A stretch of DNA of 64,000 nucleotides from Sphingomonadales bacterium UBA7471 (GCA_002479765.1 DLOZ01000024.1:27439-91438); one strand, 5' to 3'. Shown: positions 10,192-18,457, counted from the stretch's first letter. Notes: generated by a model not told the origin, from the sequence alone. Program-made: numbers and translations.

Positions 10192-10229
10192 GAACGGGGC
10201 GGGTGTGCGAAAGCAGGCTTGCCCCGTTC
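10192..10229 (+). terminator. Hairpin after the TonB receptor gene
   Basis: A perfect 9-bp stem (GAACGGGGC with GCCCCGTTC) closes a 20-base loop 20 bases after the receptor stop codon. It lacks a following T-run, so it may stabilise the 3' end or need Rho rather than act as a classical intrinsic terminator. Confidence 0.4.
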
Positions 10230-10275
10230 GCATATCGGCGTTAAGGGCCCAATTCTTCGCTGAAAAGCGGAGTGC

Positions 10276-10351
10276 AGGAGTTTAGCTCAGTTGGTAGAGC
10301 ATCGGTCTCCAAAACCGAGGGTCGTGGGTTCGAGTCCCCCAACTCCTGCCA
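10276..10351 (+). tRNA. trnW: tRNA-Trp (anticodon CCA)
   Basis: A 76-base cloverleaf with a perfect 7-bp acceptor stem (AGGAGTT with AACTCCT), D-arm GCTC/GAGC, an anticodon stem TCGGT/ACCGA carrying CCA, a TTCGAGT T-loop and an encoded 3' CCA. The T-stem has one T-C mismatch. In many bacteria tRNA-Trp lies just upstream of secE; here two reverse-strand genes separate it from secE. Its 3' end is 15 bases from the stop codon of the convergent membrane-protein gene. Confidence 0.97.
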
Positions 10352-10366
10352 TTTTATTGGCACTGC

Positions 10367-10753
10367 CTATAACTTGGCCTCTTCGCGGATCTTCACCCGC
10401 CAGCCCCAGATACTCAAGATAAACATCGCAGCATTCGATCCGAAATCTAATGCCATCCAGTGATTAAAAATGGGCAATTCATATACAAAATAATAGTTGA
10501 AGCCAAAAAAGGGCAGCAGCGCGACGGCATAGGTCAGAAACGATGCGCGCGTGAAACGGCTAAACCAAATGAACAGGCCGCCCAAAACGGCTTGTGCACC
10601 GAAACAGCTGATAAGAAGCGCACTGGTCGCGCTTAAATGTTGATACTCCGGATTGATGGTCATCCGTTCGACCATATGCGGTGCAAACAGGCACCAGCCG
10701 CCCAACCCAAAATAGGGCAAAGCGATAAGGCGCTGTATGTGGATGGACTGCAT
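10367..10753 (-). CDS. Small membrane protein of unknown function
   Basis: A 128-residue protein I do not recognise. It has about four hydrophobic segments: near residues 9-25 (LIALPYFGLGGWCLFAP), 42-64 (SALLISCFGAQAVLGGLFIWF), 70-90 (LTYAVALLPFFGFNYYFV) and 105-122 (GSNAAMFILSIWGWRV), and a short basic tail. The layout is like small DoxX/DUF4149-type integral proteins, but no motif decides. It starts 9 bases after the DUF808 gene on the same strand, so the two are probably one transcript and both products are membrane proteins. Confidence 0.7.
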   Translation of the reverse strand: MQSIHIQRLIALPYFGLGGWCLFAPHMVERMTINPEYQHLSATSALLISCFGAQAVLGGLFIWFSRFTRASFLTYAVALLPFFGFNYYFVYELPIFNHWMALDFGSNAAMFILSIWGWRVKIREEAKL

Positions 10754-10762
10754 CCGCTGCCT

Positions 10763-11668
10763 TCAATGCGCCTTGCGCTTGGGGATCATGTGATGGGCCA
10801 AGACGATCACAGCGCCAATGGCCAGCCCCACGACACCGCATAATGCGGCATCCGCAATCCACGCCAACGCGCCTTCATGCAGGCCGAAAAATTCAGCCGG
10901 GTGCACACCAAAACCATGGACGATGATCTGACCACCAACCCACAGCATGGCCGCGGTGCCGATGGTTGACAAGGCGGCGAGCAATTTTGGCATCCCCTTC
11001 ACCAGACCGCGGCCAATGGCCTGAGACCCACCATTTTCACGCTGCGCCATGTGCAGGCCGATGTCGTCCATTTTCACAATCAACCCAACCACGCCGTACA
11101 CCGCAATCGTGATGGCAATTGCGACAAAGGTCAGAACGCCAGCTTCAAGCCAGATTGACGTTTCGGCAAGGCTTTTCACTTCGTTCAGCGCAATCGCCAT
11201 GATTTCTGCTGACAAAATGAAGTCCGTCCGCACCGCGCCTTTCACCATATTTTGTTCATGTTCGGTGCTGGTCAATTCGGCGAGTTCTTCGACCAAACTC
11301 TCTTCCTCATGCGGAGCCAGTTTTTCCCAAACTTTTTCGGCGCCTTCGAAACACAGATAGGCACCGCCCAGCATCAGAATTGGCGTAATGGCCCACGGCA
11401 GGAAAAGGCTCAGCAGCAACGCCACGGGCAATATGATTACCAGCTTGTTGAAGAATGACCCCTTGGCGATGCGCCAGATTATTGGCAGTTCGCGGTCGGG
11501 GGTGAACCCAGTCACATATTGCGGGGTCACCGCCGTATCGTCGATGACAACACCTGCGGCCTTGCTGCCTGCTTTACCGGCGGCAGCGGCGACATCATCC
11601 ACAGATGCGGCAGCAACCTTGGCAATTGTCGCAATGTCGTCGAGTAAGGCGGCAAGACCGGATGGCAT
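10763..11668 (-). CDS. DUF808 family inner-membrane protein (YedI-like)
   Basis: A 301-residue member of the DUF808/YedI family. It begins with the characteristic MPSGLAALLDDIATIAK, a cytosolic N-terminal stretch. Several transmembrane segments follow, and the conserved charged loop HEEESLVEELAELTSTEHEQNMVKGAVRTDFILSAEI is present. Function is unknown across the family; some annotations suggest a transporter-like fold. It is the first gene of a two-gene reverse-strand unit that sits between tRNA-Trp and secE. Confidence 0.88.
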   Translation of the reverse strand: MPSGLAALLDDIATIAKVAAASVDDVAAAAGKAGSKAAGVVIDDTAVTPQYVTGFTPDRELPIIWRIAKGSFFNKLVIILPVALLLSLFLPWAITPILMLGGAYLCFEGAEKVWEKLAPHEEESLVEELAELTSTEHEQNMVKGAVRTDFILSAEIMAIALNEVKSLAETSIWLEAGVLTFVAIAITIAVYGVVGLIVKMDDIGLHMAQRENGGSQAIGRGLVKGMPKLLAALSTIGTAAMLWVGGQIIVHGFGVHPAEFFGLHEGALAWIADAALCGVVGLAIGAVIVLAHHMIPKRKAH

Positions 11669-11897
11669 GTGGGCAAATCCCTGAATGTGATGAAGCGTTG
11701 ACGGATAACCAAAAACTGCAGCAGTTCAAGGCTGTTCAGAACGGGTAGCGGGCGATGGGTGCATTCCCAAAGCCACTTGCCTCGCACCGAATCCATCGCT
11801 AAAGGCCTAGTCTTTCCGAAATCGGAACCTATATCGCTCTCGACCCGCCGGTCGGAGCGCTGGCGGCTATCCTCGGGATCGAACAGGAAGAAACGAT

Positions 11898-12098
11898 ATG
11901 GCAAAGACAAGCCCCGGTGAATTCATCCGTCAGGTACGGACCGAAATCGGCAAGGTAGTATGGCCGTCGAGGCAAGAAACCGTGCAGACCGCGATCATGG
12001 TATTGATCATGACGATCATCTTGGCCGTCTTCTTTTTGGGCGTCGACGCGATATTCGCGGCAATCGTAAAGGGACTGCTTGCGCTAGCCGAAGGCTAA
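11898..12098 (+). CDS. secE: Preprotein translocase subunit SecE
   Basis: A 66-residue short-form SecE, with a cytosolic amphipathic stretch (SPGEFIRQVRTEIGKVVWPSRQETVQT) and one transmembrane helix (AIMVLIMTIILAVFFLGVDAIFAAIV). SecE clamps SecY in the Sec translocon. The VVWPSRQET signature is diagnostic. A GGAAG ribosome binding site lies 8-10 bases before the ATG. It is followed by nusG after 43 bases, the usual bacterial order. Confidence 0.96.
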   Translation: MAKTSPGEFIRQVRTEIGKVVWPSRQETVQTAIMVLIMTIILAVFFLGVDAIFAAIVKGLLALAEG

Positions 12099-12141
12099 GC
12101 CGCGGTCACTCGAAAGAGTTTTGGGGAAAAGAAGAGATATT

Positions 12142-12678
12142 ATGGCACGCTGGTACATCATTCACGCTTATTCGGGTTTTGAAAACAAGGTCCGCGACCA
12201 GATCCTTGCTGAAGCAGAGCGTATTGGCCTCTCGCAGCTCGTGGAAGCCGTCGAGGTTCCGACCGAGCAAGTCACTGAAGTGCGCCGTGGCAAGAAGATC
12301 AAGGCCGAACGGAAGTTCTTCCCAGGCTATGTCCTTGCCAAGCTGAACATGAACGACGACGTTTACCACTTGGTCAAGAACACAGCCAAGGTAACGGGCT
12401 TTCTGGGCGCTGGTAACAAGCCGCAGCCAATCAGCGAAGCCGAAGCAGCACGCATTTTGAACACAAAGCAGGAAATGGAAGCTGCGCCGAAGAAGCGCGT
12501 TTCAGTCGACTACGAAATCGGCGATCAGGTCAAGGTACTTGGCGGTCCATTCGCAAGCTTCAACGGTGCAGTCGAAGAACTCGACTTCGACAAAAACCGT
12601 GTGAAGGTATCGGTCAGCATCTTTGGCCGCGCGACACCCGTCGAACTGGATTTCGAAGAAGTCGAATTGATGAAGTGA
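12142..12678 (+). CDS. nusG: Transcription termination/antitermination factor NusG
   Basis: A 178-residue NusG with the NGN domain (MARWYIIHAYSGFENKVRDQI; FFPGYVLAKL) and a C-terminal KOW domain (DQVKVLGGPFASFNGAVEELD). It binds RNA polymerase, Rho and ribosomes. The ATG at 12142 is the family start; an in-frame ATG at 12121 would add seven residues not seen in the family and lie against the secE spacer. A hairpin with a T-rich tail overlaps the stop codon, so transcription from the secE promoter may stop here rather than continue to rplK. Confidence 0.97.
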   Translation: MARWYIIHAYSGFENKVRDQILAEAERIGLSQLVEAVEVPTEQVTEVRRGKKIKAERKFFPGYVLAKLNMNDDVYHLVKNTAKVTGFLGAGNKPQPISEAEAARILNTKQEMEAAPKKRVSVDYEIGDQVKVLGGPFASFNGAVEELDFDKNRVKVSVSIFGRATPVELDFEEVELMK

Positions 12679-12702
12679 TGGCCTTTGCTGGCCATCTTTC
12701 TT
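12677..12702 (+). terminator. Intrinsic terminator at the end of nusG
   Basis: A 7-bp perfect stem, GATGGCC/GGCCATC, with a 6-base loop, followed by TTTCTTCC. The first stem base is within the nusG TGA stop. The stem is short, so termination may be partial. tesB starts 5 bases after this segment. Confidence 0.6.
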
Positions 12703-12706
12703 CCCT

Positions 12707-13639
12707 ATGACCTCTGCATTGTCGCCCGAACAGATACAGGCGCGCATTGAAAAGGCGAACGCGGCGCACAGCGCGATACCTGCTGAAAAGCTGGTTCGTG
12801 GCCTTGTCCGCCTGTTCGACTTTTCCGCCGCAGACGAACCCGACGAATTCACCTTTCCGGCATTCTCTCGTGCGTCGCGCGATCGGATTTTCGGCGGGCA
12901 GATTATTGCGCAAGCCATGATGGCCGCGGCGCGTACCGTGGACCCCGACAAACAGGTGCATTCGCTGCATGCCTATTTCTTGCGCGGTGGTAGCGAAGCC
13001 GTGCCGCTGCACTTTCGCGTACACCGTGATTTTGATGGCCGCGCATTTTCCAACCGGCGCGTTGTCGTCCGGCAGGAAGGCAAGGTTATTTTCAACCTGA
13101 CCGCGTCTTTCCAAAAGCCTGAAGCAGGCTTTTCGCATCAAGTACCGATGCCGGACCTGCTGCCACCCGAAAAATGCTGGGATTATTCGGAGGCCATGGC
13201 GCGCAATCCCGATATACCTGACCATATGCTTGAGCGCATGGCACATCCGCGGCCGTTTGAACTCCGCAGCTTTCGTCCTGCTGCCGATGCCAAGGCAACC
13301 AGCCATTATCAATGGTTCCGCTTGCGTGCGCCGATTGAGGGTGACCAGTTGCTGCACCGCGCGCTTCTGTCATTTGCGTCCGATATGGGACTGCTGTCAT
13401 CCGCGATGCTCCCCCATGGACTGCATTGGGTGACGCCCGGCCTGTTTTCCACGAGCCTTGATCATGCCATGTGGTTCCATAACGATGTTCAAGTCGACCA
13501 GTGGTTCGTGTATGTCATGGACAGCGACTGGACCGGGGGCAGCCGCGGCATCAATCATGGCTGGATTTATAGCGAGGACGGCACGTTGGTCGCGTCCGTC
13601 GTTCAGGAAGGTCTGCTGCGGCTCACACCGCCGGCATAA
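12707..13639 (+). CDS. tesB: Acyl-CoA thioesterase II
   Basis: A 310-residue double-hotdog thioesterase that hydrolyses acyl-CoA to free acid and CoA. Family blocks are visible: RIFGGQIIAQAMMAAARTV, LHAYFLRGG, FSNRRVVVRQEGKVIFNLTASFQKPE near the middle, and SLDHAMWFHND / GRGWIYSEDGTLVASVVQEGLLR-like text at the end (here GINHGWIYSEDG). It starts 28 bases after the nusG stop and sits between nusG and rplK, an unusual place, since these two are normally adjacent. Confidence 0.93.
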   Translation: MTSALSPEQIQARIEKANAAHSAIPAEKLVRGLVRLFDFSAADEPDEFTFPAFSRASRDRIFGGQIIAQAMMAAARTVDPDKQVHSLHAYFLRGGSEAVPLHFRVHRDFDGRAFSNRRVVVRQEGKVIFNLTASFQKPEAGFSHQVPMPDLLPPEKCWDYSEAMARNPDIPDHMLERMAHPRPFELRSFRPAADAKATSHYQWFRLRAPIEGDQLLHRALLSFASDMGLLSSAMLPHGLHWVTPGLFSTSLDHAMWFHNDVQVDQWFVYVMDSDWTGGSRGINHGWIYSEDGTLVASVVQEGLLRLTPPA

Positions 13640-13713
13640 CCCCGCAAAGGCTTGCATTATTCACACATTGCGGATAGTGGCACCGCTTCCCGGCGCAATA
13701 GCGACGTGATTCC

Positions 13714-13749
13714 GTGTGGGAGGACATCATATGATGTCTGTTGGACCAC
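13714..13749 (+). promoter_or_regulatory. Candidate L1-binding leader hairpin ahead of rplK
   Basis: A hairpin 62 bases before the rplK start. The lower stem is GTG/CAC plus G-C, the upper stem GACAT/ATGTC; between them lies an asymmetric internal loop with GGAG on the 5' side and TGTTGGA on the 3' side. The 5' arm GTGTGGGAGG shares TGGGAGG with the L1 site of 23S rRNA (helices 76-77). Ribosomal protein L1 is known to repress the L11 operon by binding such an rRNA mimic; assignment here is by my own comparison. Confidence 0.55.
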
Positions 13750-13811
13750 TTAATTTGACCCGTTTCCGATCTTTTAGGGCAGTGCGGCGATAGAATGAAA
13801 GGACGCCATTC

Positions 13812-14243
13812 ATGGCAAAGAAAATTGACGGCTATATCGGCCTGCAGGTTCCTGCAGGTTCAGCCACCCCATCCCCGCCAATCGGCCCAGCATTGGGTCA
13901 GCGCGGCGTAAACATCATGGAATTCTGCAAGCAGTTCAACGCTGCGACCGCTGACATGGAAAAGGGCACCCCGATTCCAACGAAGATCACCGTGTTTGCA
14001 GACAAGAGCTTCACCTTTGCGATGAAGTCGCCACCAGCGACCTACCTCATCAAGAAAGTTCTTGGCCTCAAGTCGGGTTCGAAGGAACCAGGCAAGGTTA
14101 CCGCTGGTAAAATCACACGTGCGCAGTTGGAAGAAGTCGCAACCATCAAGATGGCCGACCTCAATGCGAACGACATGGACGCAGCAGTAAAAATCATCGC
14201 AGGCTCGGCTACCGCCATGGGCCTCGAAGTAGTGGAGGGCTGA
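13812..14243 (+). CDS. rplK: 50S ribosomal protein L11
   Basis: A 143-residue L11, part of the GTPase-associated centre of the large subunit. It shows GYIGLQVPAGSATPSPPIGPALGQRGVNIMEFCKQFNA, the proline-rich linker region, and ends with the rRNA-binding domain (AGSATAMGLEVVEG). AAAGGA precedes the ATG. It is followed 4 bases later by rplA, and the leader carries a likely L1 autoregulatory hairpin. Confidence 0.98.
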   Translation: MAKKIDGYIGLQVPAGSATPSPPIGPALGQRGVNIMEFCKQFNAATADMEKGTPIPTKITVFADKSFTFAMKSPPATYLIKKVLGLKSGSKEPGKVTAGKITRAQLEEVATIKMADLNANDMDAAVKIIAGSATAMGLEVVEG

Positions 14244-14247
14244 TCCG

Positions 14248-14943
14248 ATGGCCAAGCTGACCAAAAAAGCAAAATCACTCGCACATCTTGATGGCGACAA
14301 GCTTTACGGCGTTGATGAAGCGCTGAAGCTGATCAAGGAATTGGCAACTGCCAAGTTTGACGAAACCATCGAAGTTGCCATGAACCTGGGCGTTGACCCA
14401 CGTCATGCTGACCAAATGGTTCGCGGCATGGTTTCGCTTCCAGCCGGTACCGGCAAGGAAATGAAGGTCGCCGTCTTCGCACGTGGCGACAAGGCTACTG
14501 CAGCTACCGCTGCTGGTGCAGACAAAGTCGGCGCCGAAGACCTGATGGAAGACATGTTGGCCGGTAACCTTGATTATGACCGCGTTATCGCAACGCCGGA
14601 CATGATGGGCATCGTTGGCCGCTTGGGTAAGACCTTGGGCCCAAAGGGCCTGATGCCAAACCCGAAGCTCGGCACAGTCACCATGGACGTTGCTGAAGCT
14701 GTAAAGGCTGCAAAGGCCGGTCAGGTTGAGTTCCGCGTTGAAAAGCAGGGCATCATCCACAGCGGCATCGGCAAGAAGAGCTTCTCCGACGCTGACCTAC
14801 GCAAGAACTTCGACGCGTTGATCGACGCCGTCATCAAGAACAAGCCAAGCGGATCAAAGGGCAAATATGTCCGCCGCGTTGCGGTCAGCTCGTCAATGGG
14901 CCCAGGCCTTAAGATCAATCTGGCAGACGTCGCTGGCGCTTAA
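14248..14943 (+). CDS. rplA: 50S ribosomal protein L1
   Basis: A 231-residue L1, the mobile stalk protein that binds 23S helices 76-78 and commonly represses its own L11 operon. Signatures include VDPRHADQMVRGMVSLPAGTGK, and TPDMMGIVGRLGKTLGPKGLMPNPKLGTVT with the family's conserved GPKGLMPNP. A strong terminator begins 23 bases after the stop codon, so the rplKA unit ends here and rplJL has its own promoter further on. Confidence 0.98.
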   Translation: MAKLTKKAKSLAHLDGDKLYGVDEALKLIKELATAKFDETIEVAMNLGVDPRHADQMVRGMVSLPAGTGKEMKVAVFARGDKATAATAAGADKVGAEDLMEDMLAGNLDYDRVIATPDMMGIVGRLGKTLGPKGLMPNPKLGTVTMDVAEAVKAAKAGQVEFRVEKQGIIHSGIGKKSFSDADLRKNFDALIDAVIKNKPSGSKGKYVRRVAVSSSMGPGLKINLADVAGA

Positions 14944-14963
14944 GCCACGACATCAAACGAATA

Positions 14964-16520
14964 TCAAAAGGGCTGGGGGGAAACCTCCGGCCCTTTTTCT
15001 TTGCCTGCTAGGCAAACCAAAAAGGCGACGACGGTGCCGATACATAGCTGCCATGGGAAGGCCAGAGCCTTCCACGCCGCAGGCAGACCAAGGCTGTCCA
15101 CGACATAATGCTGTTGCAGCAGGATCGTGACAAAGCCAGCCAGCAGAGCCGCGATCACCGACCATGTCGCCCCACGCTTCGTAAACACCACGGTGCCATA
15201 GACGCCCAGCAAGCCCGAATAGGCAAAGACCATCACGCCGAGGACAAATTCAAGCAAAGGCGTGTCGCTATAATGCTGCCAATAGAAACATAATATCGAC
15301 ATCGCGAACAGCGCACAGGCGAGCAATATCATCGCCGCGCGGCCGGCGTTGACATAATGCTGCTCGTTGGATGGTGCGCCACGTCGTTCGTGCCAGGGTC
15401 GGTAAAAATCGTTCACAACCACCGCCGACATCGAAATCAGTCCGGAATTGATCGCCGCCGCCGCGATGACGCCCACGGTGACCAGCCCGCGCAAGCCGGG
15501 CGGGATTTCAGACAGAATGAACGACATGAAGACCGTGATTTTTTCGCCCGCGAACGTGTTGGTAGCGCCAACGCTCACGCCCATCAGGTCGGGACGGTTG
15601 TAAAAGATGTGGAGCAGCGATCCAATCGCCATAAACAACGCTACCACAGGGATTGCCGCCCACATGCTCGCATATAAAGCGCGTTTGCCCGATTGTGCAT
15701 TTTCGCATGCCAGAAAGCGCTGCGTCGTGTCCTGATCGAGCCCGGCATTGCCGATATTGAGCAACACGAGCCCGGTCAGGATCGCCCAAACGGTAAAGGG
15801 CTTGGTAAAATCGAACGACCAGTCAAACAAACGCAGCTTGTCCATTCCGTCGGGTGCAGATTGAAGCGCGTTCCAGATTTCCGGAGCAGGCGCCGGAATT
15901 TTCACCAGCAAAAAGATAAGCACCAGCACCGCGCCACCAAAATAGAGCACAACCTGCACCAGATCGCTCCAGATAACGGCGTTCAGCCCACCGAACAGTG
16001 TGAACACAACACCGAAAACGACGAGCACCGCCGACGCGATAACGATATGCTGCGGCTCGACATCAAGGAAGATGATCATCGAAACCGCAATAGCGGCAAG
16101 ATACAGCCGCGCGCCGCTCGCCAAGATCCGGCCGACGAGATACATCCCCGCCGCCGCGCGTCTTGCGGTCGCGTCGAAACGGGCTTCCAGCAATTCATAT
16201 ACCGTGGTCGCACCGATTGCGTAGAAACGCGGGATCAGGAAACGCGCGACGATAAAGGCAGCGATGATCGCGGCGAAGTTGCTTGTGAGATAGCTGTAAT
16301 CGCCACGATAGCTGTTATCGGGGGCGCCGAGAAATGTTGCCGCCGACTGCATCGTCGACAAGACGGATACCGCAACCAACCAGACCGGCGCATGATGCCC
16401 GGCGAGAAAATAGTCATCCGCCGTTTTGGTCCGCCGTGTCGCCTGATAACCGGCAAAAGCCAGCAATGCGACATAGGCAAGCAATATGCCCCAGTCGTAA
16501 ACGGTGAATGCTAATGGCAT
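14964..16520 (-). CDS. Sodium:solute symporter (SSS family)
   Basis: A 518-residue inner-membrane Na+-coupled symporter with about 13 hydrophobic segments. The N-terminus (YDWGILLAYVALLAFAGYQATRRTKTADDYFLAGHHAPVW) and the GLGNAGLDQDTTQRFLAC-like block (here LNIGNAGLDQDTTQRFLACENAQSGKRALYAS) are typical of SSS members that take up sugars, organic acids or similar solutes; the substrate is open. The gene is 55 bases downstream of a Rieske oxygenase on the same strand, which suggests co-transcription. Its last codons lie inside the hairpin that terminates the convergent rplKA transcript. Confidence 0.92.
   Translation of the reverse strand: MPLAFTVYDWGILLAYVALLAFAGYQATRRTKTADDYFLAGHHAPVWLVAVSVLSTMQSAATFLGAPDNSYRGDYSYLTSNFAAIIAAFIVARFLIPRFYAIGATTVYELLEARFDATARRAAAGMYLVGRILASGARLYLAAIAVSMIIFLDVEPQHIVIASAVLVVFGVVFTLFGGLNAVIWSDLVQVVLYFGGAVLVLIFLLVKIPAPAPEIWNALQSAPDGMDKLRLFDWSFDFTKPFTVWAILTGLVLLNIGNAGLDQDTTQRFLACENAQSGKRALYASMWAAIPVVALFMAIGSLLHIFYNRPDLMGVSVGATNTFAGEKITVFMSFILSEIPPGLRGLVTVGVIAAAAINSGLISMSAVVVNDFYRPWHERRGAPSNEQHYVNAGRAAMILLACALFAMSILCFYWQHYSDTPLLEFVLGVMVFAYSGLLGVYGTVVFTKRGATWSVIAALLAGFVTILLQQHYVVDSLGLPAAWKALAFPWQLCIGTVVAFLVCLAGKEKGPEVSPQPF
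14966..14998 (+). terminator. Intrinsic terminator of rplKA
   Basis: A long stem (AAAAGGGC... with ...GCCCTTTT, G-rich apex, a few G-T pairs and one bulge) followed by a T5 run, 23 bases after the rplA stop. The stem is also the 3' coding end and stop codon of the opposing symporter gene. Confidence 0.88.
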
Positions 16521-16575
16521 GAATGCTCCCCCAAGGCTGCGCCATTAACGGAACATGCCTGTTTGTTCAAATGCG

Positions 16576-17937
16576 CTACCGCGCCATATATGCATCCAGC
16601 GTTTCGTGGTAATGGCGTATGCGGCTTTCCTGATAGCGCGCCAATGTCACACCCGGTTTCTTCGACGCGCGCAGACCTTTTTGGATCCGCTTCAGATTGT
16701 CGGTATCCTGATCCGCTACCATTGCGGCTGAGCCAAGCTCCGGAGCGTCGGCCCATTTCTGATCCAGCCCCAGCATCGTCATTTTTGCGGGTTCCGGATG
16801 CGATCCGTCGGGGGCTTTGGAAAACAGGAACATGATTTCCATGATCGAGCTTTCGGGATCGTCGCCATTCGGGCGGAAGCGGTAGGTGATGGGCAGCGCC
16901 TGCCCGCCCCACGGCACCATATTGGGGAAAAGCATATATTCGATCAGATCGAGCGATTCCGAATCCGATAGGGCAGACATGTCGCGGCCAATCGAGCGCG
17001 AAATCTTCTCACGCGCACGTTCGGCCAGCTTGCCCCGCGCCGTTTCACCCGCGCCGACTTCAATGGGCTTGCCCGCAAAAAAGGGCACGTCGCGGCGCAT
17101 TTCCTGTATGGTTTGTTCAGGTGTCGTTGCGGGCTTCGACGGGCTGGCGACGCCCTGAACGCTGATCATCCGGCTGACATGCCGCACACCGGGCCAAACA
17201 TCATATTGGGTGTTGCTGTCTCCATAATAGCTCAGCACCTGCCCATGCGCGAACGGCACATGATATGCCTCGACAAAAGCCTCCATCGCCAATTTCCAGT
17301 TGCATGGCATAATCTTGGCAACATGCGCCGCGACATAGCGGTCTTCCAGATTGAAGGACGCAAAATGCTCGGGCAGATTTTCAAGGTAAGTTTCAAGTGG
17401 TTCGGCATCAGCATCAAAATTAATGAAAACAAAGCCACCCCATGTGCCAACGCGCGCTTCGGGAAGGCGCATCTTATCCTTATCAACATGCGGGAAATCC
17501 CATTGGCCCGGGATGACAGATAATGCGCCATCCAGCTTCCAAGTCCAGCCGTGGAAGGGACAACGAAACTGCTTAACGCATCCGCCTTCGGTGCGGAGCA
17601 TCGTCCCGCGATGCAGGCATGAATTGATATAGGCTTTGATCTCGTCCGGGCCTGTTCGCACAACAATGAGCGAGTCATGCACGATGTCATACACAATATG
17701 GTCGCCAACATTCGGGATATGCTCCAGCCTGCACGCCAGTTGCCATGTCTTGCGCCAAACCTGTTCGACTTCGCGATCATGCCAGTCTTTGGCGAAGTAA
17801 CGCGCAATAGAAACATCATCGCTGCTTTGCCCAATGGCGGGAGATTCCACGCGCATGACCGCAGGCGCTGGATTACGGTCGCCGTCGAACACCTCCTGTA
17901 CCGATGGGCCTGGACGGCGCGCAATTATGTTGTCCAA
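16576..17937 (-). CDS. Rieske non-haem iron oxygenase, large (alpha) subunit
   Basis: A 453-residue aromatic-ring-hydroxylating-type oxygenase. The Rieske [2Fe-2S] ligands are complete: Cys107-x-His109 (CLHRG) and Cys126-x2-His129 (CPFHGWTW). The catalytic domain has the mononuclear-iron block EAFVEAYHVPFAH. No beta subunit, ferredoxin or reductase is adjacent. The alpha-only layout resembles enzymes acting on steroids, quaternary amines or phenylpropanoids, but the substrate is unknown. The start is a TTG at 17937 with GGGAGAG 7 bases upstream; the next ATG is 27 residues later. The symporter gene follows on the same strand, suggesting substrate uptake and oxidation together. Confidence 0.9.
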   Translation of the reverse strand: MDNIIARRPGPSVQEVFDGDRNPAPAVMRVESPAIGQSSDDVSIARYFAKDWHDREVEQVWRKTWQLACRLEHIPNVGDHIVYDIVHDSLIVVRTGPDEIKAYINSCLHRGTMLRTEGGCVKQFRCPFHGWTWKLDGALSVIPGQWDFPHVDKDKMRLPEARVGTWGGFVFINFDADAEPLETYLENLPEHFASFNLEDRYVAAHVAKIMPCNWKLAMEAFVEAYHVPFAHGQVLSYYGDSNTQYDVWPGVRHVSRMISVQGVASPSKPATTPEQTIQEMRRDVPFFAGKPIEVGAGETARGKLAERAREKISRSIGRDMSALSDSESLDLIEYMLFPNMVPWGGQALPITYRFRPNGDDPESSIMEIMFLFSKAPDGSHPEPAKMTMLGLDQKWADAPELGSAAMVADQDTDNLKRIQKGLRASKKPGVTLARYQESRIRHYHETLDAYMAR

Positions 17938-17992
17938 AACGCTCTCCCTGATAATTCTTGCGCCATCCTGCCGTCATGGTAGCAACTGTGCA

Positions 17993-18457
17993 ATGAACAA
18001 TTTACCGCACCGCCACCTCATTACCATGACGCTGACCGTTGATTTTGCAGGGATGATCAGCATTGGCCAAACCCCCGCCGGTCTGCGCCGCATTGCCCCC
18101 GTCACCGGCGGCCATTTTGCTGGCGAACGGCTGAACGGCACGGTGCTGCCGGGCGGAAATGATTGGGTCGTCAACCGCGAAGATGGCGTGATGGTCATCG
18201 ACGTCCGCCTGACGCTGCAAACCGACGACGGAGCGATAGTTTACCTCAATTATCAAGGGCGCTTTTTGGCCGAAGCCGAAGCAATGTCTCGGTTCCGGAA
18301 AGGCGCATTGCTGGAGCCCCACGAATATTCACTGGCAATCGTCGCGAAATTCGAATGTGGGGATAGCCGCTATAGCTGGCTTAACAATGTCATCGCTGTC
18401 GGCACCGGCGAACAAACCGCCGCGGGTCCGGTCTATTCGATTTTCGAAGTAGGTTGA
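17993..18457 (+). CDS. DUF3237 domain protein
   Basis: A 154-residue protein of the DUF3237 family, small beta-barrel-like proteins of unknown function often near catabolic genes. Typical blocks are GGHFAGERLNGTVLPGGNDWVV, DVRLTLQTDDGAIVYLNYQGRF and the C-terminal NNVIAVGTGEQTAAGPVYSIFEV. The ATG at 17993 (MNNLPHRHL) gives the usual family length; the longer frame overlaps the Rieske gene in antisense. It is divergent from the Rieske oxygenase gene (55-base gap), so the two may share a control region, and its end overlaps the convergent DMT permease gene by 25 bases. Confidence 0.87.
   Translation: MNNLPHRHLITMTLTVDFAGMISIGQTPAGLRRIAPVTGGHFAGERLNGTVLPGGNDWVVNREDGVMVIDVRLTLQTDDGAIVYLNYQGRFLAEAEAMSRFRKGALLEPHEYSLAIVAKFECGDSRYSWLNNVIAVGTGEQTAAGPVYSIFEVG

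Noticed and set aside
10276..10351. tRNA-Trp T-stem mismatch as sign of a pseudo-tRNA
   Set aside because: One T-C mismatch is tolerated; the acceptor, D and anticodon arms are perfect and CCA is encoded.
15693..16514. 273-residue forward frame antisense to the symporter
   Set aside because: Rich in Arg, His and Asp as expected from antisense of hydrophobic codons; no homology.
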